Below, piece by piece: positions 60,186-64,000 of a DNA stretch of 64,000 nucleotides. The DNA is from Nitricoxidireducens sp046726235. GTDB lineage: Bacteria; Pseudomonadota; Gammaproteobacteria; Burkholderiales; Rhodocyclaceae. Under the pieces are notes generated by a model. That model searched no databases, had not been told where the DNA came from, and saw nothing but the letters and a program-made list of their open reading frames with translations. Location of the stretch: NCBI GenBank assembly GCA_046726235.1, contig JBKPAD010000001.1:310001-374000 (forward strand). The letters are read 5' to 3'. Position numbers and translations under genes: made by a program. The first letter of the stretch is position 1; the number at the start of each line of letters is the position of its first letter.

Positions 60186-60457
60186 TTAGGGCGTGCTCAC
60201 ACTATGCCGGCGGAGCGCGTTGGCTCCCGATCCGGAAGGATGCAAGGCGGAGGGCGCAGGCAAGGGTCGTTCCCTTGCCAAGCCCGACAACGCGGCAGAC
60301 GCCGGATCGGGAGCCAACCCGGAGGGAAGCCGGAAAATCGGGCGCATTGCGGCGTTGCTCCCTCCTTGCTGGGATGACCAAGCGGCGTCAGTCGCGCCTT
60401 GCACTGCGTCCGATTTTCCGGCTTCGCGCCCGTCGTCATAGTGTGAACACGCCCTAA
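60186..60457. mobile_element. 272-bp MITE-like inverted-repeat element between mreB and mreC
   Basis: The element is bounded by 21-base terminal inverted repeats at 60186-60206 and 60437-60457, which match at 20 of 21 positions (TTAGGGCGTGYTCACACTATG). The dinucleotide TA at each outer end could be a target duplication. Inside are two dyads: a 16-bp perfect pair (60220-60235 / 60302-60317) around an 8-bp hairpin (60259-60279), and a 14-bp pair (60328-60341 / 60410-60423). No transposase is encoded. This is the form of a non-autonomous element mobilised in trans, possibly by an IS630- or IS5-type enzyme, although the family is a guess. Confidence 0.75.
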
Positions 60458-60484
60458 GGCCCCTGGCTGACGGCAAAGAAGATT

Positions 60485-60503
60485 CGGCGCATCCATTGCG
60501 CCG
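60485..60503 (-). terminator. Hairpin downstream of mreB, possible terminator or attenuator
   Basis: A 7-bp stem CGGCGCA/TGCGCCG with a five-base loop lies 25 bases after the mreB stop. On the minus strand it is followed by the T-rich AATCTTCTTTGCC. It could reduce readthrough from mreB into mreCD. It is not a classic run of Ts. Confidence 0.4.
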
Positions 60504-60527
60504 GTTTGCACACTAACCGCGGGCGGG

Positions 60528-61571
60528 CTATTCGTTCGCGAAAATACTGCCAAGTTTGTCCATCTTTTCGAGGGCGAGCCCCGAACCGCGGACGACGCAG
60601 GTGAGCGGATCGTCGGCGACCAGCACCGGCAGCCCCGTCTCTTCCATCAGCAGGCGGTCGAGGTCGCGCAGCAACGCGCCGCCGCCCGTGAGGACCATGC
60701 CCTTCTCGGCGATGTCGGCGCCGAGTTCGGGCGGCGTCTGCTCGAGGGCGATCTTGACCGCGCCGACGATCTGGTTGAGCGGATCGGTCAGCGCCTCGAG
60801 GATTTCGTTCGACGAGATCGTGAAGCTGCGCGGAATGCCCTCGGCGAGGTTGCGGCCCTTGACCTCCATCTCCTTGACTTCGGAGCCCGGGAAGGCGGAG
60901 CCGATTTCCTTCTTGATCGCCTCGGCGGTGGTCTCGCCGATCAGCATGCCGTAGTTGCGGCGGATGTAGTTGATGATCGCTTCGTCGAACTTGTCGCCGC
61001 CGACGCGCACCGAACCGGCGTAGACCATGCCGCCGAGCGAGATGACGCCGACTTCGGTGGTGCCGCCGCCGATGTCCACGACCATCGAGCCCGTGGCGTC
61101 CGAGACCGGCAGGCCGGCACCGATCGCGGCGGCCATCGGCTCCTCGATCAGGTAGACCTGCGAGGCGCCGGCGCCGAGTGCCGATTCGCGGATGGCGCGG
61201 CGCTCGACCTGGGTCGAGCCGCAGGGCACGCAGATGATGATGCGCGGCGAGGGCGAGAAGAGGCGCGAGTCATGCACCTTCTTGATGAACTGCTTGAGCA
61301 TCTGCTCGGTGACGGTGAAGTCGGCGATGACGCCGTCTTTCATCGGGCGGATGGCGGTGATGTTGCCGGGCGTCTTGCCGAGCATCTGCTTGGCGGCATG
61401 GCCGACGGCCTGGATGGTCTTCTTGGCGTTCGGCCCGCCTTCGGTGCGGATGGCGACCACCGACGGCTCGTCGAGGACGATGCCGCGGCCGCGGACGTAG
61501 ATCAGCGTATTCGCCGTGCCGAGGTCGATGGCAAGGTCGTTGGAGAAGTAGGAGCGCAGGAAGCCGAACAT
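60528..61571 (-). CDS. mreB: Rod shape-determining actin-like protein MreB
   Basis: A 347-residue bacterial actin that organises lateral wall synthesis. Actin-fold motifs are present: phosphate 1 LAIDLGTANTLIYV near residue 13, phosphate 2 VVDIGGGTTEVGVISLGG near 163, and the adenosine motif MVLTGGGALLRDLD near 290. The N-terminal MFGFLRSYFSNDLA is the amphipathic membrane-binding helix. It is divergent from gatC across 125 bases. In most relatives mreC follows within about 100 bases; here the gap is 346 bases because of the inserted element. Confidence 0.97.
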   Translation of the reverse strand: MFGFLRSYFSNDLAIDLGTANTLIYVRGRGIVLDEPSVVAIRTEGGPNAKKTIQAVGHAAKQMLGKTPGNITAIRPMKDGVIADFTVTEQMLKQFIKKVHDSRLFSPSPRIIICVPCGSTQVERRAIRESALGAGASQVYLIEEPMAAAIGAGLPVSDATGSMVVDIGGGTTEVGVISLGGMVYAGSVRVGGDKFDEAIINYIRRNYGMLIGETTAEAIKKEIGSAFPGSEVKEMEVKGRNLAEGIPRSFTISSNEILEALTDPLNQIVGAVKIALEQTPPELGADIAEKGMVLTGGGALLRDLDRLLMEETGLPVLVADDPLTCVVRGSGLALEKMDKLGSIFANE

Positions 61572-61696
61572 CGCAATTCCAAATGATTAGTCCGCAGCCG
61601 TGAAAGCGGCGGGAAGCTTGGGCGGTCAGGGGTCGTATGATACCCTAACGCGCCTGCCAGAAACCCCGAATTAAGCCCCTTTCGGAAGCCTTTCCC

Positions 61697-61984
61697 ATGT
61701 CACTTTCCCCCGACGACGTGCGGCGCATCGCGCGCCTCGCACGCATCGAAGTTTCCGCCGCCGAGGTCGAGAACACCCGCAACCAGCTGAACGGCATTCT
61801 CGGGTTCGTCGAGCAGCTGCAGTCGGTGGACACGACCGGCATCGCGCCCATGAGCCACGCCGTCGACGTCGTCCAGCGGCTGCGCGAGGACCGCGTCACC
61901 GAGGGCGACCGCCGCGCCGATTTCCAGGCGATCGCGCCCGAGACCGAAGCGGGTCTTTACCTCGTGCCGAAGGTGATCGAATGA
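61697..61984 (+). CDS. gatC: Asp-tRNA(Asn)/Glu-tRNA(Gln) amidotransferase subunit C
   Basis: A 95-residue subunit that stabilises GatA on GatB in the amidotransferase that converts Glu-tRNA(Gln) or Asp-tRNA(Asn) to the amides. The family pattern is complete: LSPDDVRRIARLARIEVS at the N-terminus, LNGILGFVEQLQSVDTTGI in the middle, and LYLVPKVIE at the C-terminus. GGAAG precedes the ATG. It overlaps gatA by four bases. A palindromic GTATGATAC with TATGAT lies about 60 bases upstream and may be the shared promoter region with mreB. Confidence 0.96.
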   Translation: MSLSPDDVRRIARLARIEVSAAEVENTRNQLNGILGFVEQLQSVDTTGIAPMSHAVDVVQRLREDRVTEGDRRADFQAIAPETEAGLYLVPKVIE

Positions 61985-63450
61985 TCGACGCTTCGCTCAA
62001 GCAACTGGCCGCCGCGCTGGCGGAGAAGAAGATCTCGTCGGTCGAGCTCGCGACGCTGTTCCTCGACCGCATCGAGAAGCTCAACCCGACGCTCAACGCC
62101 TTCGTCACCCTCGACCGCGCCAGGACGCTGGCGCAGGCCGCGGCCGCCGACGATCGCCGCGCCTCGGGCGAGAGCGGCCCCCTGCTCGGCGTGCCGCTGG
62201 CGCACAAGGACATCTTCTGCACCAAGGGCTGGCGCACCACCTGCGGCTCGCGGATGCTGGAAAATTTCATCGCGCCTTACGACGCCACAGTGGCGGAAAA
62301 GTTCAACGCCGCGGGAATGCCCCTGCTCGGCAAGTGCAACATGGACGAGTTCGCGATGGGCTCATCGAACGAGACTTCGTACTACGGGCCGGTCAGGAAT
62401 CCGTGGGACGTCGCGCGCGTGCCGGGCGGCTCCTCGGGCGGTTCGGCCGCGGCCGTGGCGGCCAGCCTGGCGCCGGCCGCCACCGGCACCGACACCGGCG
62501 GCTCGATCCGCCAGCCGGCCGCGCTGTGCGGGCTCACCGGCCTCAAGCCGACCTACGGCGTGGTCTCGCGCTACGGCATGATCGCCTTCGCCTCCAGTCT
62601 CGACCAGGGCGGTCCGATGGCCAAGTCCGCCGCGGACTGCGCGCTGCTGCTCAACGCCATGGCGGGCTTCGACATGCGCGACTCGACTTCGCTCGAGCGC
62701 TCGGCCGAGGACTACTGCCGCGACATCGACGCCGCGCGTGACGGCGACAAGCCGCTCGCCGGCCTGCGCATCGGCCTGCCGCGCGAGTTCTTCGGCGCCG
62801 GCATGGACGACGACGTGCGCGCCGCGGTCGAAACCGCGCTGGCCGAATACCGCAAGCTCGGCGCGACGACGGTCGAGGTCGGCCTGCCGAACTCGGGCCT
62901 CTCGGTGCCCGCCTACTACGTGATCGCGCCGGCCGAGGCCTCGAGCAACCTCTCGCGCTTCGACGGCGTGCGCTACGGCCACCGCGCGGCCGAGTACGGC
63001 GACCTCGCCGACATGTATTCGAAGAGCCGCGCCGAGGGCTTCGGCGCCGAGGTCAAGCGCCGCATCCTCGTCGGCACCTACGTGCTCTCGCACGGCTACT
63101 ACGACGCCTACTACCTGCAGGCGCAGAAGATCCGCCGCCTGATCGCCGACGACTTCGCCAAGGCCTTCGCCGACTGCGACGTCATCATGGGGCCGACCAG
63201 CCCGTCGACCGCCTTCAAGCTCGGCGAGAAGGCCGCCGACCCGGTGCAGATGTACCTCTCGGACATCTACACCATCGCCGTCAACCTCGCCGGCCTGCCG
63301 GGCATGTCGATTCCCTGCGGCTTCGACCGTGCCGGCCTGCCCGTCGGCCTGCAGATCGTCGGCAACTATTTCAACGAGGCGCGCATGCTCGACGTCGCGC
63401 ACCGCTACCAGCAGGCGACCGACTGGCACGCACGCCGGCCGGCGATCTGA
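61981..63450 (+). CDS. gatA: Asp-tRNA(Asn)/Glu-tRNA(Gln) amidotransferase subunit A
   Basis: A 489-residue amidase-signature protein that releases ammonia from glutamine for GatB. The Ser-cisSer-Lys triad is present: the lysine in LAHKDIFCTKG near residue 78, the cis-serine in PGGSSGGSAAAVAA near 154, and the nucleophile in GTDTGGSIRQPAALCG near 175. The length and C-terminus are standard. It overlaps gatC (ATGA). gatB is not next: a MaoC-type gene and a lipoprotein gene intervene before the window ends. Confidence 0.96.
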   Translation: MIDASLKQLAAALAEKKISSVELATLFLDRIEKLNPTLNAFVTLDRARTLAQAAAADDRRASGESGPLLGVPLAHKDIFCTKGWRTTCGSRMLENFIAPYDATVAEKFNAAGMPLLGKCNMDEFAMGSSNETSYYGPVRNPWDVARVPGGSSGGSAAAVAASLAPAATGTDTGGSIRQPAALCGLTGLKPTYGVVSRYGMIAFASSLDQGGPMAKSAADCALLLNAMAGFDMRDSTSLERSAEDYCRDIDAARDGDKPLAGLRIGLPREFFGAGMDDDVRAAVETALAEYRKLGATTVEVGLPNSGLSVPAYYVIAPAEASSNLSRFDGVRYGHRAAEYGDLADMYSKSRAEGFGAEVKRRILVGTYVLSHGYYDAYYLQAQKIRRLIADDFAKAFADCDVIMGPTSPSTAFKLGEKAADPVQMYLSDIYTIAVNLAGLPGMSIPCGFDRAGLPVGLQIVGNYFNEARMLDVAHRYQQATDWHARRPAI

Positions 63451-63473
63451 CGACAACGACAGGGGGAGACGCA

Positions 63474-63905
63474 ATGAACGCACTGCAAGGCTACGACATC
63501 GAGGACCTGAAACCCGGCATGTCGGCGAGCTTCGCCAAGACCGTGACCGACGCCGACATCGTTTTGTTCGCCGGCGTTTCGGGCGACGTGAACGCCGTGC
63601 ACCTCAACGACGACTTCGCCAAGACGACGATGTTCGGCGGCCGCATCGCGCACGGCATGATGTCGGCCGGCTTCATCTCGGCGGCGCTCGCCAACAAGCT
63701 GCCCGGCCCCGGCACCGTCTACCTCGGCCAGACGCTGCGCTTCAAGGCGCCAGTGCGTCCGGGCGAGACCGTGACGGCGACGGTGACGGTCAAGGAGGTC
63801 ATCGTCGAGAAGAAGCGCGCCGTGCTCGAGACGATCTGCACGGTCGCCGGCAAGGTCGTCGTCGAAGGCGAGGCGACCGTGATGTGCACCTCATCCAAGG
63901 CCTGA
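63474..63905 (+). CDS. phaJ: MaoC-type (R)-enoyl-CoA hydratase
   Basis: A 143-residue single-hot-dog MaoC-family protein. The hydratase-2 motif DADIVLFAGVSGDVNAVHLND carries the catalytic Asp-His pair at about residues 35-46, followed by GRIAHGMMSAGFISAAL. Single-domain members such as PhaJ hydrate enoyl-CoA to (R)-3-hydroxyacyl-CoA and feed polyhydroxyalkanoate synthesis; that use here is inferred. GGGGGAGA is a good ribosome-binding site. The next gene starts after a one-base gap. Confidence 0.88.
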   Translation: MNALQGYDIEDLKPGMSASFAKTVTDADIVLFAGVSGDVNAVHLNDDFAKTTMFGGRIAHGMMSAGFISAALANKLPGPGTVYLGQTLRFKAPVRPGETVTATVTVKEVIVEKKRAVLETICTVAGKVVVEGEATVMCTSSKA

Positions 63906-63906
63906 A

Positions 63907-64000
63907 ATGAACGCGCTGCGGCCCGGGCTGGCGGTCCTCGCCGTGCTCGCGGGCTGCGCGACGCCCCCGCCGCCGCCCGCCCCGCCGGAGGCGCCGGCCC
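63907..64000 (+). CDS. Lipoprotein, N-terminal part (runs off the window)
   Basis: The 31 visible codons encode a signal peptide with lipobox LAVLAVLAGC, then a proline/alanine-rich stretch (ATPPPPPAPPEAPA). This is a typical start of an outer-membrane lipoprotein with a flexible proline tether. The functional domain is outside the window, so no assignment is possible. It begins one base after the phaJ stop. Confidence 0.7.
   Translation, partial: MNALRPGLAVLAVLAGCATPPPPPAPPEAPA

Noticed and set aside
60186..60476. Open frames on both strands inside the mreB-mreC element
   Set aside because: They read through the inverted repeats, match no transposase motif and have no ribosome-binding sites.

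Overview
The window looks like a chromosomal segment of a GC-rich betaproteobacterium, most likely of the order Rhodocyclales (Azoarcus/Thauera/Dechloromonas-like). The reasons are very high GC at third codon positions, the gene order topB-dprA-LysM / def-fmt-htpX ... rsmB-DUF4390-ntrY-ntrX-trkA-trkH, hemE followed by priA, and the full block mreBCD-mrdA-rodA-rlpA-dacA-dat-ybeD-lipB-lipA next to gatCA. This is inference from gene content; no rRNA gene is present to confirm it. No prophage, complete insertion sequence or CRISPR array was seen.

Layout. 0-0.4 kb: end of a MazE/AbrB-Doc toxin-antitoxin pair with an operator-like palindrome. 0.4-7.6 kb: topB, dprA and a LysM protein on the minus strand; def, fmt and htpX on the plus strand. 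7.6-11.8 kb: signalling (PAS-GGDEF-EAL protein, FixJ-type regulator) and a radical SAM/SPASM enzyme with its own promoter. 11.8-19.9 kb: rsmB, a DUF4390 protein, an NtrY/NtrX-type two-component system whose regulator has a broken AAA+ domain, and TrkAH potassium uptake. 19.9-23.8 kb: a glycine-zipper envelope protein, hemE, an AT-rich gap with DnaA-box-like 9-mers, and priA. 23.8-32.1 kb: a minus-strand accessory stretch (MFS transporter, MOSC protein, ROK kinase, AsmA protein, EF-hand membrane protein, MBL hydrolase and two small envelope genes).

32.2-38.9 kb: probably the most interesting region, a candidate phosphate-starvation lipid-remodelling island. It holds two GT4 glycosyltransferases around a DgkA-type diacylglycerol kinase, an OlsA-like acyltransferase, an OlsB-like ornithine N-acyltransferase, SixA, a PlcP-like metallophosphoesterase and an EAL protein. 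Two sequences match the PhoB box at 15/18 and 14/18 positions, one before each plus-strand gene group. The implied logic is that PlcP releases diacylglycerol from phospholipids, the glycosyltransferases turn it into glycolipid, OlsB/OlsA make ornithine lipid, and DgkA returns surplus diacylglycerol to phosphatidate.

38.9-46.2 kb: tRNA-Arg(CCG), a dihaem cytochrome c, a Rep-type helicase, a small zinc-ribbon protein, an SDR, an acyltransferase-3/SGNH protein and small envelope proteins. 46.2-50.9 kb: a divergent, probably sulfur-responsive locus. An ArsR-type HTH fused to rhodanese faces a perfect 8-4-8 palindrome and an operon with a periplasmic single-Cys protein, a TauE/SafE exporter, an unknown exported protein, a TlpA-like thioredoxin and a Cys/Met-metabolism PLP enzyme.

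50.9-61.6 kb: lipoate synthesis and the cell elongation/peptidoglycan block on the minus strand. A 272-bp MITE-like element with 21-bp terminal inverted repeats sits between mreB and mreC, ending four bases from the mreC ATG. 61.7-64 kb: gatC, gatA, a MaoC-type hydratase and the start of a lipoprotein gene on the plus strand.
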